In this document: one piece after another, positions 34,276 to 43,478 of the stretch | How positions within the stretch are numbered: position 1 is the stretch's first letter | How the letters are laid out: each line of letters opens with the position of its first letter | Assembly (NCBI GenBank): GCA_021845505.1 | Contig: JAJZVU010000006.1 | Coordinates: 57,470 to 121,469, forward strand | Length of the DNA: 64,000 nucleotides | Direction: 5' to 3' | DNA from: Pseudomonadota bacterium | GTDB taxonomy: Bacteria > Pseudomonadota > Gammaproteobacteria > Burkholderiales > Burkholderiaceae_C | The notes under the pieces: generated by a model | The model's input: the letters and a program-made list of their open reading frames with translations, nothing else | The model's database searches: none | What the model was told of the DNA's origin: nothing | Program-made: the position numbers and the translations under genes

Positions 34276-35058
34276 ATGTTCGAACCCGACCCGGCGCAGG
34301 CGCCCCACGCCGAACTGCCCCAGGCCGCGGCAGCGCAGGCGCGCCAGGCGCCGCGCCTGGCGTGGGCACGACACGCCGACGAAGTCCGCGAGGCCCAAAG
34401 GCTGCGCTGGAAGGTTTTCGTCGACGAATTGCAGGCGCGGGTTGCGAGCCCGCAGCCAGGGTACGACATCGACATCTTCGACCCCTATTGCGACCACCTG
34501 CTGGCACGCGACGCCGAGGGGCGGCTGATCGGCACCTACCGCGTGCTGCCGCCGCACCAGGCGCGGCGCGTCGGCGGGCTGTACGCCGAAACCGAATTCG
34601 ACCTCACGCGGCTGCTGCACCTGCGCCCCAGACTGCTCGAGCTCGGCCGCGCCTGCGTGCACCGCGACCATCGCACCGGCGCGGTGATCATGGCGCTATG
34701 GGCAGGCCTGGCCGACTACATGCGCCAGCACCAGCTGCAGGCCATGATCGGCTGCTCGAGCGTGTCGATGCGCGATGGCGGGCATTACGCCGCCAGCCTG
34801 TGGGCGCGCCTGCGCGAAGGCTACCTGGCGCCCGTCGAGGACCGCGTGCAGCCGCGGCTGGCGCTGCCGGTGGACAGCCTGCGCCAGGACCTGCCGGCCC
34901 AGGCGCCCGCGCTGTTGAAGGGGTACCTGCGAGTGGGGGCCCGGATCTGCGGCGCACCGGCGTGGGATCCGGACTTCAACACCGCCGACTTCCCGCTGCT
35001 GATGCGCCTGGACGACGTCCGGCCGCGCTACGCCCGCCACTTCCTCGAACGCGCCTGA
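34276..35058 (+). CDS. olsB: L-ornithine N-alpha-acyltransferase (OlsB)
   Basis: A 260-residue GNAT-fold acyltransferase. OlsB transfers a 3-hydroxyacyl chain from ACP to ornithine, the first step of ornithine-lipid synthesis at the inner membrane. Typical motifs are RLRWKVFVDELQARV, YDIDIFDPYCDHLLA, GTYRVLPPHQARRVGGLYAE, LELGRACVHRDHRTGAVIMALW and the MIGCSSVSMRDGGHYA stretch. ATG 34276 has GAGGAG 7 bases upstream. The strong Pho box in front suggests induction on phosphate limitation, when phosphorus-free ornithine lipids replace phospholipids. The second acyltransferase gene (olsA) is not adjacent. Confidence 0.88.
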   Translation: MFEPDPAQAPHAELPQAAAAQARQAPRLAWARHADEVREAQRLRWKVFVDELQARVASPQPGYDIDIFDPYCDHLLARDAEGRLIGTYRVLPPHQARRVGGLYAETEFDLTRLLHLRPRLLELGRACVHRDHRTGAVIMALWAGLADYMRQHQLQAMIGCSSVSMRDGGHYAASLWARLREGYLAPVEDRVQPRLALPVDSLRQDLPAQAPALLKGYLRVGARICGAPAWDPDFNTADFPLLMRLDDVRPRYARHFLERA

Positions 35059-35094
35059 GCCGCGGGCGGCGCCTCGGCAGGGCGGCTCAGGCGC
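35051..35094. terminator. inverted repeat spanning the olsB and ppx stop codons
   Basis: GCGCCTGAGCCGC (35051-35063) and GCGGCTCAGGCGC (35082-35094) are perfectly complementary over 13 bp around an 18-base GC-rich loop. Each arm contains one of the two convergent stop codons. It probably acts as a two-way 3'-end structure; there is no T-tract. Confidence 0.5.
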
Positions 35095-36604
35095 TGAGGG
35101 TCTGCAACTGCATTTCCAGCCCGACCCGCTGCCACTCGCCCACCTCCTGCTCCAGGCTGTACTGGGTCAGCGGGGACGCCCGCAGCCACTGGGCAGCGGC
35201 CTCGATGCGCGTGCCCGAGACCCCTTGCGTCCCCGGCACCAGGCGCAGGCCGTCGAGCTCGACATCGCGGCGGTTGCGCGCCAGCAGCACGGCCAGGCGC
35301 AGCGCCAGCAGCGAGCGCAGGTCGAGGTCGGAGCCCGCCAGCGAAGCCAGCTTCTTCAGCTTGCCGCCGTGGCACAGCAGCATTTCGGCCATCGCCGCCT
35401 GCTCGCTGCGGGAAAACCCCGGCATGTCGGCGTTGCCGACGATGTAGGCCGAGTGCTTGTGGTAGGCGCTGTGGGAAATCGACAGCCCCACCTCGTGCAG
35501 GCGGGCCGCCCATTGCAGCGCCTGCCGGCGCTGCGGGGTGGCCAGGGGCTCGATCTGTTCGAGCAGCTGCAGCGCCAGTTGCTCGACCCGCGCCGCCTGC
35601 CGCGGATCGACCGCGTAGCGCTGCATGAACTGCTGGACGGTCAGCTCGCGCATGTCCTGGCGCTGCTCGCGCCCCAGCAGGTCGTACAGCACGCCCAGCC
35701 GCAGTCCGGCATCGGTGGCTTCCATCTCCCGCAGGCCGAGTTCCTCGAACACCGCCAGCATGATCGCCAGCCCTCCGGCGGCCACCGGAACGCGATCGGG
35801 CTTGAGCCCGGGCAGCCGCAGGGTGCTCAGGTCCTCGGCCTGCAGATACAGCTTGCGCAGCCGGCGCAGCCCGGCGCGGGTGATGCCCAGCGCGGCAGGC
35901 GAAGGGTTGAGCTGGCTGCCGACCAGGATGTCGGCCAGCGCCCGCGCGGTGCCGCTGGAGCCGACCGCCGAGGTCCAGCCGGTCTTGCGGAAATCCCGGG
36001 CGATGATCTGGATCTCCCGGCGCGCCGCGAGTTCGGCCGATTGCATGCGGTGCTCGTCGACGCGGCCGGCCGGGAAGAAGTCCCGGCTCATCGACACGCA
36101 GCCGATGTACAGCGACTCCATGACCCGCGGCTGCAGCCCGGAGCCGATGATGAACTCGGTCGAACCGCCGCCGATGTCCACCACCAGTCGGTTGCCCGAC
36201 GACGGCGTCACCGAGTGCGCGGCGCCGATGTACACCAGGCGCGCCTCCTCGCGGCCGGCGATGACCTCGATCGGGAATCCCAGCGCCTGCTGCGCGCGCT
36301 GCAGGAACTGCGGGGCGTTCTTCGCCACCCGCACGGCGTTGGTCGCGACCGCGCGTACCCGCTCGGGGTGGAACTGCCGCAGCCGCTCGCCGAAGCGCCG
36401 CAGCGTGGCCAGCGCACGCTGCTGGCTTTCCTCGGTCAGGTTCTTGCCGGCGTCCAGCCCGGCGCCCAGGCGCACCGGCTCGCGCAGCGAGTCCAGCGGG
36501 TAGATCTGCGCGCCGTGCGGGCTCTCGGCGGCCTTGCCCACCAGCATGCGAAAGCTGTTGGAACCCAGGTCGACGGCTGCCAGATGCTGGACGGTCAAGG
36601 ACAT
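35087..36604 (-). CDS. ppx: exopolyphosphatase (Ppx/GppA family)
   Basis: A 505-residue ASKHA-fold phosphatase that shortens polyphosphate chains. The N-terminal phosphate-1 motif is AAVDLGSNSFRMLV. EVIAGREEARLVYIGA and the glycine-rich VVDIGGGSTEFIIG follow. The C-terminal HD-like domain has LHEVGLSISHSAYHKHSAYI. It is divergent from ppk, so synthesis and degradation of polyphosphate share a control region (36605-36720). Distinction from GppA (guanosine pentaphosphatase) is by linkage to ppk. Confidence 0.93.
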   Translation of the reverse strand: MSLTVQHLAAVDLGSNSFRMLVGKAAESPHGAQIYPLDSLREPVRLGAGLDAGKNLTEESQQRALATLRRFGERLRQFHPERVRAVATNAVRVAKNAPQFLQRAQQALGFPIEVIAGREEARLVYIGAAHSVTPSSGNRLVVDIGGGSTEFIIGSGLQPRVMESLYIGCVSMSRDFFPAGRVDEHRMQSAELAARREIQIIARDFRKTGWTSAVGSSGTARALADILVGSQLNPSPAALGITRAGLRRLRKLYLQAEDLSTLRLPGLKPDRVPVAAGGLAIMLAVFEELGLREMEATDAGLRLGVLYDLLGREQRQDMRELTVQQFMQRYAVDPRQAARVEQLALQLLEQIEPLATPQRRQALQWAARLHEVGLSISHSAYHKHSAYIVGNADMPGFSRSEQAAMAEMLLCHGGKLKKLASLAGSDLDLRSLLALRLAVLLARNRRDVELDGLRLVPGTQGVSGTRIEAAAQWLRASPLTQYSLEQEVGEWQRVGLEMQLQTLSA

Positions 36605-36643
36605 GGCTCGATTGGAACAGCTACGGATGACACCAGCTTGACG

Positions 36644-36661
36644 ATGTCATGTAGATTTCAC
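36644..36661 (+). promoter_or_regulatory. candidate Pho box upstream of ppk
   Basis: ATGTCAT (36644-36650) and ATTTCAC (36655-36661) are separated by 4 bases, matching the CTGTCAT direct-repeat pattern at 6 and 5 of 7 positions. A TATACA hexamer, part of an extended TGC-TATACA -10, lies 15 bases further on (36677-36682). That hexamer overlaps the in-frame ATG at 36673, which favours the later ppk start at 36721. Confidence 0.45.
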
Positions 36662-36720
36662 GGATTGGTGGAATGCTATACAAGCTGCGCCGACTCCATC
36701 CCTCCACGCCCGCGCCCTGC

Positions 36721-38814
36721 ATGGCCCGCACGCTGCCCTCCCCGCTGCTCAATCGTGAACTGGGCACCCTGGCCTTCAACCGCCGCGTGCTCGCGCAGGC
36801 GCTGGACGAGCGCATCCCGCCTCTGGAGCGGCTGCGCTACCTGTGCATCGTCGCGTCCAACCTGGACGAGTTCTTCGAAACCCGGGTCGCGCAGCTGCAG
36901 GACGTGCTGGAGCACGACCCGGCGGCGGCGACCCCCGACGGGCTGCCGGTGGCCGAGGCGCTGCAGCTGGTCGCCGAGGACGCGCATGCGCTGGTGGCCG
37001 AGCAGTACCGTGTGCTGGAGCAGGCGCTGTACCCCTTGCTGCTCGGGCAGGGGATCGGCTTCGTCGGCAGCAGCCAGTGGACGCCGCGCCAGCAGCGCTG
37101 GGCGCGGGCGTACTTCGAGCGGGAGATCCTGCCGGTGCTCACCCCGATCGGCCTCGACCCCGCGCACCCCTTCCCCAAGGTACTCAACAAGAGCCTGAAC
37201 TTCGCGGTGGTGCTGGAAGGCACCGACGCCTTCGGGCGCAACGTCGACCTGGGCATCATCCAGGCGCCGCGCGCGTTGCCGCGCCTGCTCGCGCTGCCGC
37301 CCGAACTCGCCCCGCAGCCCGGGCCCCGACACGGCTTCGTTCTGCTGTCGTCGCTGATGCACATGTACGCCGGCCAGGCCTTTCCCGGCCTGAAGGTGCT
37401 GGGAGTGCACCAGTTCCGGGTCACCCGCAACAGCGAGCTGTTCGTCGACGACGACGAGATCACCAACCTGCGCACCGCGCTGCAAGGCGAATTGCGCTCG
37501 CGCCACTATGGCGACGCGGTGCGCCTGGAGGTCGCCAGCGCCTGCCCGCAGCCGCTGCTGGAGCGCCTGATGCGGGAGAACGCGCTGCAGGCGCGCGACT
37601 GCTACCGCGCCGACGGCCCGGTGAACCTGGCGCGCCTGCAGTCGGTGATCGACATGGTGCCCCACCGCGACGACCTGACCTACCCGGTCCACCAGCCGGC
37701 GCTGGTCCCCGGCTGGCCCGGGGCCGAGCCCGAGCTGTTCGAGCACATCCGCGGCAGCGACATCCTGCTGCACCACCCCTACGACAGCTTCGCCCCGGTG
37801 GTCGACCTGGTGCGCACCGCCGCGCGCGACCCGCAGGTGCTGGCGATCAAGCAGACCATCTATCGTGCCGGGCAGACTTCCGAACTGATGGAGGCGCTGA
37901 TCGAGGCGGCGCGCAACGGCAAGGAAGTCACCGTGGTGCTGGAGCTGATGGCGCGCCAGGACGAGGAGACCAACATCAACTGGGCGGCGCGCCTGGAGGC
38001 CGAGGGAGCCCATGTGGTGTACGGCGTGGTCGGATTCAAGTGCCACGCCAAGATGCTCATGGTCGTTCGCCGCGAGCGCAGCGGCCGCCAGGGCGAGCGG
38101 CTGCGGCGCTACGTGCATCTGGGAACCGGCAACTACCACACCCGCACCGCCAGGCTGTATACCGACTTCGGGCTGATGACGGCCAACGAGGCGATCTGCG
38201 CCGACGTCAACCAGGTGTTCCTGGAGATCACCGGCTCATCCCACTTCGAGCCGCTGCGGCGACTGTGGCAATCGCCGTTCTCGCTGCTGGACAACCTGCT
38301 GAAGGCCATCCGCCGCGAGGCCCGGCTGGCGCGCGCGGGCAAGCGCGCGCGCATCTGGGCCCGGGTCAACGCGCTGGTCGAGCCCACGGTCATCGCCGAG
38401 CTGTACAAGGCCTCGCGCGCCGGGGTCGAGGTGCGGCTGCTGGTTCGCGGCCCCTGCATGCTGCGCCCGGGGGTCGCCGGGCTTTCGGAGAACATCCGGG
38501 TGCGCTCGGTGATCGGGCGCTTCCTCGAGCACTCGCGGGTGTTCTGTTTCCACAACGACGGCCGCGACGACGTGTGGATCTCCTCGGCCGACTGGATGGA
38601 GCGCAACCTGTTCCGCCGGGTGGAGATCGCCGCGCCGATCCTCGACCCGCAGGCCCGCCGCAAGGTCATCGAGGAAGGCCTGCAGGTGCATTGGCGACTC
38701 GCGGGCAACGCCTGGGACATGGATGGCGCGGGCCGCTGGCACCGCGCCCACGGCTGGCAGCGGGCGCGCAGCAGCCACCAGGCGCTGATCGACTCGCGCA
38801 ACCAGCCCGGCTGA
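36721..38814 (+). CDS. ppk: polyphosphate kinase (Ppk1)
   Basis: A 697-residue PPK1 that reversibly polymerises the terminal phosphate of ATP into polyphosphate. The N-terminal domain has LLNRELGTLAFNRRVLAQA and YLCIVASNLDEFFETRVAQL. The PLD-like catalytic part includes SDILLHHPYDSF, GFKCHAKMLMVVRR and the autophosphorylated-histidine region YVHLGTGNYHTRTARLYTDFG. ATG 36721 (MARTLPSPLLNREL) fits homologues. An in-frame ATG at 36673 would add 16 residues but overlaps the probable -10 box. It is convergent with phoR 28 bases downstream. Confidence 0.96.
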   Translation: MARTLPSPLLNRELGTLAFNRRVLAQALDERIPPLERLRYLCIVASNLDEFFETRVAQLQDVLEHDPAAATPDGLPVAEALQLVAEDAHALVAEQYRVLEQALYPLLLGQGIGFVGSSQWTPRQQRWARAYFEREILPVLTPIGLDPAHPFPKVLNKSLNFAVVLEGTDAFGRNVDLGIIQAPRALPRLLALPPELAPQPGPRHGFVLLSSLMHMYAGQAFPGLKVLGVHQFRVTRNSELFVDDDEITNLRTALQGELRSRHYGDAVRLEVASACPQPLLERLMRENALQARDCYRADGPVNLARLQSVIDMVPHRDDLTYPVHQPALVPGWPGAEPELFEHIRGSDILLHHPYDSFAPVVDLVRTAARDPQVLAIKQTIYRAGQTSELMEALIEAARNGKEVTVVLELMARQDEETNINWAARLEAEGAHVVYGVVGFKCHAKMLMVVRRERSGRQGERLRRYVHLGTGNYHTRTARLYTDFGLMTANEAICADVNQVFLEITGSSHFEPLRRLWQSPFSLLDNLLKAIRREARLARAGKRARIWARVNALVEPTVIAELYKASRAGVEVRLLVRGPCMLRPGVAGLSENIRVRSVIGRFLEHSRVFCFHNDGRDDVWISSADWMERNLFRRVEIAAPILDPQARRKVIEEGLQVHWRLAGNAWDMDGAGRWHRAHGWQRARSSHQALIDSRNQPG

Positions 38815-38842
38815 CCCGCCGGCGGCGGCGGAGCCCGCCGAC

Positions 38843-40192
38843 TCAGGCGCGTTCGACCTCGGCGCCGGCGTCCGGCGCCGGCTCGCGCAGCACCAGGCGC
38901 TGGGCGGGAAAGCGCGCGCTGAAGGTGCTGCCCTTGCCGAGTTCGCTGGCGATGCGCAGCTCGGCCTGGTGGCGCAGCAGCGCATGCTTGACAATGGCCA
39001 GCCCGAGTCCGGTGCCTCCGGACTCGCGCGAACGCCCGCGGTCGACCCGGTAGAAGCGCTCGGTGAGGCGGGGAATATGCTCGGAGGCGATGCCGATCCC
39101 GGTGTCGCTGACGCTGAATTCGCCCACCGCGTCTCCCAGTCCGCTGTCCAGCACCCGCCAGCGGATCCGCACCGTGCCGCCGTCGGGGGTGTAGCGCACG
39201 GCATTGCTGACCAGATTGCCGAAGGCACTGGTCAGCTCGCCGCTGGCACCGCGCAACTGGCTGATGTCGGCCGACGCCTCGATGCGGTGGCGGCCGCCCG
39301 ACAGCGCCCGCGCGTCGGCGCTCAGCCGTGCGACCATGTTCGGCATGTCGAGCAGTTCCTCGGCGGGCTGATGCGGGTCGCCTTCGAGATGGGCCAGGGT
39401 CAGCAGGTCCTCCACCAGCTGGCGCATGCGATCGCTCTGCTGCTGCATCAGCTCGAGGATGTGCTGGCGTTCATCGGCCGACAACTCGAGGCTGAGCAGC
39501 GACTCGACGAAGCCCGCGATCACCGTCAGCGGGGTCTTGATTTCGTGCGACACGTTGGCGACAAAGTCGCGTCGCATCGCCTCGGTGCGTTCGAACTGGG
39601 TCACGTCGCGCGACAGCAGCAGCTTGTCGCCGTCGCCATAGGGAATCACCTGCACGCTGAGCAGCACCGTGCCGTGGCCGGCGCTGCGCCGCAGCAACAG
39701 CGGTTCGCCGAACTGCCGCGACGCCAGGTAGGCGACGAATTCGGGGTTGCGGATCAGGTGCACCGCGTGCTGCCGCAGGTCGCGCCGGGTATCCAGCCCG
39801 AAGTGGGTCGCCGAGGTGGCGTTGCACCAGTCGATCTGGCCATTCGAGTCGATCAGCATGACCCCGTTGGGCGAGGCCTGCAGCGCCTCGATGAACCGGC
39901 TGAGCTTGCCCTCCTCGCGTTGCACCCGGCTCTGCCACAGGCGCAGCTGGCGCGCGCTGCGGTAGAACACCTCCTCCCAGGCTCCCGGCATGCGCGGCAC
40001 GGTGTCGCGTTGCGGCAGTCGCAGCCACGCCAGCAGCCTGGCGCGCGCCACGGTGTCCCAGGCGACCACCGCCAGCGCCAGCGCGCAGGCCAGCGCCAGG
40101 CCGCCAGCGAGCCCGAACCGGGTCGAGCCCAGCACCGCCACCAGCGCCATCGCGACGACGATCGCGCCCAGCCGAAGGATCACGGAGCGCAT
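38843..40192 (-). CDS. phoR: phosphate-regulon sensor histidine kinase PhoR
   Basis: A 449-residue sensor kinase. Two N-terminal TMs (about 5-25 and 28-46) with almost no periplasmic loop, a charged linker, a PAS domain (about 100-200; IEALQASPNGVMLIDSNGQIDWCN), then the H-box DFVANVSHEIKTPLTVIAGF, the N-box FGNLVSNAVRYTPDGG, and the G boxes SDTGIGI and GGTGLGLAIVKH. This domain layout is that of PhoR, which senses phosphate sufficiency through PstB and PhoU. It is 66 bases downstream of phoB. No Shine-Dalgarno is obvious. Confidence 0.96.
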   Translation of the reverse strand: MRSVILRLGAIVVAMALVAVLGSTRFGLAGGLALACALALAVVAWDTVARARLLAWLRLPQRDTVPRMPGAWEEVFYRSARQLRLWQSRVQREEGKLSRFIEALQASPNGVMLIDSNGQIDWCNATSATHFGLDTRRDLRQHAVHLIRNPEFVAYLASRQFGEPLLLRRSAGHGTVLLSVQVIPYGDGDKLLLSRDVTQFERTEAMRRDFVANVSHEIKTPLTVIAGFVESLLSLELSADERQHILELMQQQSDRMRQLVEDLLTLAHLEGDPHQPAEELLDMPNMVARLSADARALSGGRHRIEASADISQLRGASGELTSAFGNLVSNAVRYTPDGGTVRIRWRVLDSGLGDAVGEFSVSDTGIGIASEHIPRLTERFYRVDRGRSRESGGTGLGLAIVKHALLRHQAELRIASELGKGSTFSARFPAQRLVLREPAPDAGAEVERA

Positions 40193-40258
40193 GCGGTCGG
40201 TGGATCGGAAAGAGGCCAGGCCGTGCTGGAGGCGACACGGAGCCGGCGCGGCCGGCCC

Positions 40259-40978
40259 TCAGGCAGCGGGAGCACCCTGGCGCTGGGTGAAGCGATAGCC
40301 GGCGCCGCGCACGGTTTCCACCAGCTCGGCGCACTGCGCCGGAGCCAGCGCCTCGCGCAAGCGCTTGATGTGCACGTCCACGGTGCGCTCCTCGATGAAC
40401 ACGTGGTCGCCCCAGACCTTGTCGAGCAGCGCGCCGCGGCTGTGCACCCGCTCGGGGTGGGTCATCATGAAGTGCAGCAGCTTGAACTCGGTGGGGCCGA
40501 GCCGCAACTCGCGTTCGGAGCCGTCGGCCGCGGTGTAGGTCACGCGGCGCGTGCCGGGGTCGACCGACAGGCCGCCGCTGCGCACCGGCTCGTCGGTCAG
40601 CTGCGGGGAGCGCCTGCGCAGCACCGCGCGGATCCGCGCCACCAGCTCCTTCGGCGAAAAGGGCTTGGTGATGTAGTCGTCGGCGCCGGCGTCGAGCCCG
40701 GCCACGGTGTCGCCCTCCTCGCTTCGCGCGGTCAGCAGGATCATCGGGATGGCCCGCGTGCGCGAGCCCTGGCGCAGTTCGCGCACCAGCGCCACCCCCG
40801 ACATGCCCGGAAGCATCCAGTCGACCAGCATCACGTCGGGCAGCACGTCGCGGATCAGCCGCAGCGCCTCCTCGGCGCTGCCGGCAACGATCGGGCAATG
40901 CCCTGCGTGGCGCAGGTTGACCGCGAGCAGTTCGGCAATCGCCGGTTCATCTTCGACAATCAGGATGTTGCTGGCCAT
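40259..40978 (-). CDS. phoB: phosphate-regulon response regulator PhoB
   Basis: A 239-residue OmpR/PhoB-family regulator. The receiver (1-125) has ILIVEDEPAI, the phospho-acceptor Asp in VMLVDWMLPGMSG and the KPFSPKELVARI switch lysine. The winged-helix domain has LGPTEFKLLHFMMTHPERVHSRGALLDKVWG and ERTVDVHIKRLREAL, nearly the E. coli recognition helix. ATG 40978 (MASNILIVEDE) is preferred to a TTG at 41008. Its expected binding sites (Pho boxes) are seen at pstS, olsB and ppk in this window. Confidence 0.97.
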   Translation of the reverse strand: MASNILIVEDEPAIAELLAVNLRHAGHCPIVAGSAEEALRLIRDVLPDVMLVDWMLPGMSGVALVRELRQGSRTRAIPMILLTARSEEGDTVAGLDAGADDYITKPFSPKELVARIRAVLRRRSPQLTDEPVRSGGLSVDPGTRRVTYTAADGSERELRLGPTEFKLLHFMMTHPERVHSRGALLDKVWGDHVFIEERTVDVHIKRLREALAPAQCAELVETVRGAGYRFTQRQGAPAA

Positions 40979-41021
40979 ATCGGTCGTTCGAGCTTGCGCC
41001 GCCTGCAACCCCAGGCGAGGC

Positions 41022-41723
41022 TCAAAGGGTTCCCGCGACTTCGTTGAAGGCTTCCCGGTTGTGGCGCACGTCGGTGCCGCGCACCACGTAGATCACGAAC
41101 TCGGCGATGTTCTTGGCATGGTCGCCGATGCGCTCGATCGCCTTGGCGATGAACACCATGTCCAGGCTGGCCGAGATGTTGCGCGGGTCTTCCATCACGT
41201 AGGTGATGAGCTTGCGCATGAAGGAGTCGAACTCGGCGTCGATCGCGCTGTCGGCGGTGACGATGTCGACCGCCGCGCGCTCGTCCAGGCGGGCGAAGGC
41301 GTCGAGCGCCTTGCGGATCTGCGCGACCGCGAGGTCGGATTCGCGGATGATCTCGTTGAACGAAATGCTCAGGTTCGACCCCGCCTCGATGAGGTCGCGC
41401 GCCATGCGCGCGATGCGATCGGCCTCGTCGCCGACCCGCTCCAGGTTGGTGATGGTCTTGGAGATCGCGAGCATCAGCCGCAGGTCGCGCGCGGTCGGCT
41501 GGCGCTTGGCGATGATCTGCGCGACGTCGGCGTCGATTTCCACTTCCATCTGGTTGACCCGCTGCTCGTTGAGCAGCACGCCGCGCGCCGCCTCGGCGTC
41601 GAAATGGCGCAGCGCGTAGACGGCCTGGGCGATCTGCGATTCGACCAGTCCGCCCATTTCCAGCACGCGGGTGGAAATGGCGCTGATCTCGGCGTCGAAC
41701 TGGGTGGAGAGATGCTTGTCCAT
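41022..41723 (-). CDS. phoU: phosphate signalling protein PhoU
   Basis: A 233-residue, all-helical protein made of two PhoU domains, each with the metal-binding helix pattern (RVGDEADRIARM and RIGDHAKNIAEF). PhoU links the Pst transporter state to PhoR and damps the Pho response when phosphate is plentiful. It starts MDKHLSTQFDAEISAIS at ATG 41723. It lies 22 bases after pstB and 43 before phoB, so it is in the same operon. Confidence 0.97.
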   Translation of the reverse strand: MDKHLSTQFDAEISAISTRVLEMGGLVESQIAQAVYALRHFDAEAARGVLLNEQRVNQMEVEIDADVAQIIAKRQPTARDLRLMLAISKTITNLERVGDEADRIARMARDLIEAGSNLSISFNEIIRESDLAVAQIRKALDAFARLDERAAVDIVTADSAIDAEFDSFMRKLITYVMEDPRNISASLDMVFIAKAIERIGDHAKNIAEFVIYVVRGTDVRHNREAFNEVAGTL

Positions 41724-41745
41724 GGTGTGCGCTCCGGCGGCCGCC

Positions 41746-42534
41746 TCAACCGAAGCGGCCGGTGATGTAGTCCTCGGTCTGCTGCTTGGTCGGCTTGAGG
41801 AAGATCTGGTTGGTGTCGCCGAACTCGATGAGTTCGCCCAGGTACATGTAGGCGGTGAAATCCGACACCCGCGCCGCCTGCTGCATGTTGTGGGTGACGA
41901 TGGCCACCGTATAGTCGCTTTTCAGCTCGGTCACCAGTTCCTCGATCTTGCCGGTCGATATGGGGTCGAGCGCCGAGGTCGGCTCGTCGAGCAGCAGCAC
42001 CTCGGGCTTGATGGCGATCGCCCGCGCGATGCACAGCCGCTGCTGCTGGCCGCCCGACAGGCTCAGCCCGCTTTGCTGCAGCTTGTCCTTCACCTCGTCC
42101 CACAACCCGGTCTTGGTCAACGCCCAGTGCACCCGCTCCTCGACCTCGGCGCGGCGCAGGCTTTCGTAGAGGCGGATGCCGAAGGAGATGTTCTCGAAAA
42201 TGGACATCGGGAAAGGCGCCGGCTTCTGGAACACCATGCCGACGCGGGCCCGCAGCAGCGAGACGTCGACGTCGCGCGCCAGGATGTTGCGCCCGTCCAT
42301 CAGCACCTGGCCCTCGGCGCGCTGCTCGGGATAGAGCTCGTACATGCGGTTGAATACCCGCAGCAGCGTGGACTTGCCGCAGCCCGAAGGCCCGATGAAC
42401 GCGGTGACCTGGTTGTGGGCGATATCCAGGCTGACGTCCTTCAGCGCGTGGTACTGACCGTAGTAGAAGTTCAGGTTGCGAACCGAAAGGCGCGGCGAGC
42501 CGTTGTCCCGGGGCTCCTGCATCGGTTGATTCAT
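41746..42534 (-). CDS. pstB: phosphate ABC transporter ATPase PstB
   Basis: A 262-residue ATPase of the high-affinity phosphate importer. It has [18 protein letters not shown], Walker [10 protein letters not shown], the PstB-specific [17 protein letters not shown], signature [16 protein letters not shown], Walker [14 protein letters not shown] and the switch [17 protein letters not shown] 42534 has AGGA about 8 bases upstream. It lies 44 bases downstream of pstA. Confidence 0.98.
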   Translation of the reverse strand: MNQPMQEPRDNGSPRLSVRNLNFYYGQYHALKDVSLDIAHNQVTAFIGPSGCGKSTLLRVFNRMYELYPEQRAEGQVLMDGRNILARDVDVSLLRARVGMVFQKPAPFPMSIFENISFGIRLYESLRRAEVEERVHWALTKTGLWDEVKDKLQQSGLSLSGGQQQRLCIARAIAIKPEVLLLDEPTSALDPISTGKIEELVTELKSDYTVAIVTHNMQQAARVSDFTAYMYLGELIEFGDTNQIFLKPTKQQTEDYITGRFG

Positions 42535-42578
42535 CGGGGTTCCTCGCGAGGTATCGGTCGACGCGCGCAGCCACGCGT

Positions 42579-43478
42579 TCAGCCCGGGCGCTGCGCCCGG
42601 CTGAGCATCATGCGTGCGCCGATGTTGATCAGCAGCACCATCGCGACCACCAGGAAGGCAGCCGCATAGGCCAGCGCGTGCGCCGAAGCGAAGGGCTGGT
42701 TGATGAAGCTCCAGATCACGTAGGTCAGGTAGCCGATCGGCTCCTTGGTCAACTGACCGCTCCACAGGTAGTTGGACCAGCCCGCGGTGTAGATCAGCGG
42801 CGCGGTCTCGCCCACCGACATGGCCAGGGAGATCAGCACGCCGGTGATGACTCCCGAGCGGGCCGCGGGCAGCAGCACGCGCATGGTCACCTGGGCCTCG
42901 GTGCAGCCCAGCGCGTACGCCGCCTCGCGCAGGCTGGTCGGGTTCTGCCGCATCGCCAGCTCGGCGAAACGCGCGATGTACGGGGTGATCATGATCGCCA
43001 GGGTGATCGCCCCGGCCAGCGCCGAGAACTGCCAGCCCAGCCCGATCACCAGCGTGACGTAGCTGAAATAGCCGAGCACGATCGACGGCACCCCGGTCAG
43101 CACGTCGGCCAGGAAGCGCACCGAACTGGCCCAGCGACCGCCGCCGAACTCGGCCAGGTAGATGCCGGTGAGCACGCCGATCGGGGCGGCGAACACCAGC
43201 GAGCCCAGGCTGAGCACCAGCGTGCCCTCGATGGCGTTGAGCAGGCCGCCGCTGATGCCGTTGGTGACGGTGGTGAACAGCTCCGGGGAGATCGCGGTCG
43301 CGCCGCGCGACAGGGTCATCCAGATGATGTCGGCCAGCGGCAGCAGCACGATCAGGAACGCGAGCAGGCACAGCAGCGCATAGAAGCGGTTGGCCAGCAG
43401 GCGCCGCCGATGCCTGGCGCCGCCCCGCTCAGACGCGTTGGACACGGACGTTCCGGGTGAGGATGCGAGCGATGACAT
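42579..43478 (-). CDS. pstA: phosphate ABC transporter permease PstA
   Basis: A 299-residue permease with six hydrophobic segments. It carries [53 protein letters not shown] and the coupling-loop [29 protein letters not shown]. The start is uncertain. The ATG at 43478 overlaps pstC by 50 bases. A GTG at 43445 (VSNASERGG) would reduce the overlap to 17 bases and also has a GGAA-type ribosome site. Function as the PstC partner is clear. Confidence 0.96.
   Translation of the reverse strand: MSSLASSPGTSVSNASERGGARHRRRLLANRFYALLCLLAFLIVLLPLADIIWMTLSRGATAISPELFTTVTNGISGGLLNAIEGTLVLSLGSLVFAAPIGVLTGIYLAEFGGGRWASSVRFLADVLTGVPSIVLGYFSYVTLVIGLGWQFSALAGAITLAIMITPYIARFAELAMRQNPTSLREAAYALGCTEAQVTMRVLLPAARSGVITGVLISLAMSVGETAPLIYTAGWSNYLWSGQLTKEPIGYLTYVIWSFINQPFASAHALAYAAAFLVVAMVLLINIGARMMLSRAQRPG

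Noticed and set aside
39001..39060. CRISPR-like or regularly spaced repeats
   Set aside because: No repeat-spacer pattern was found here or anywhere in the window; apparent repetition is high-GC codon usage.
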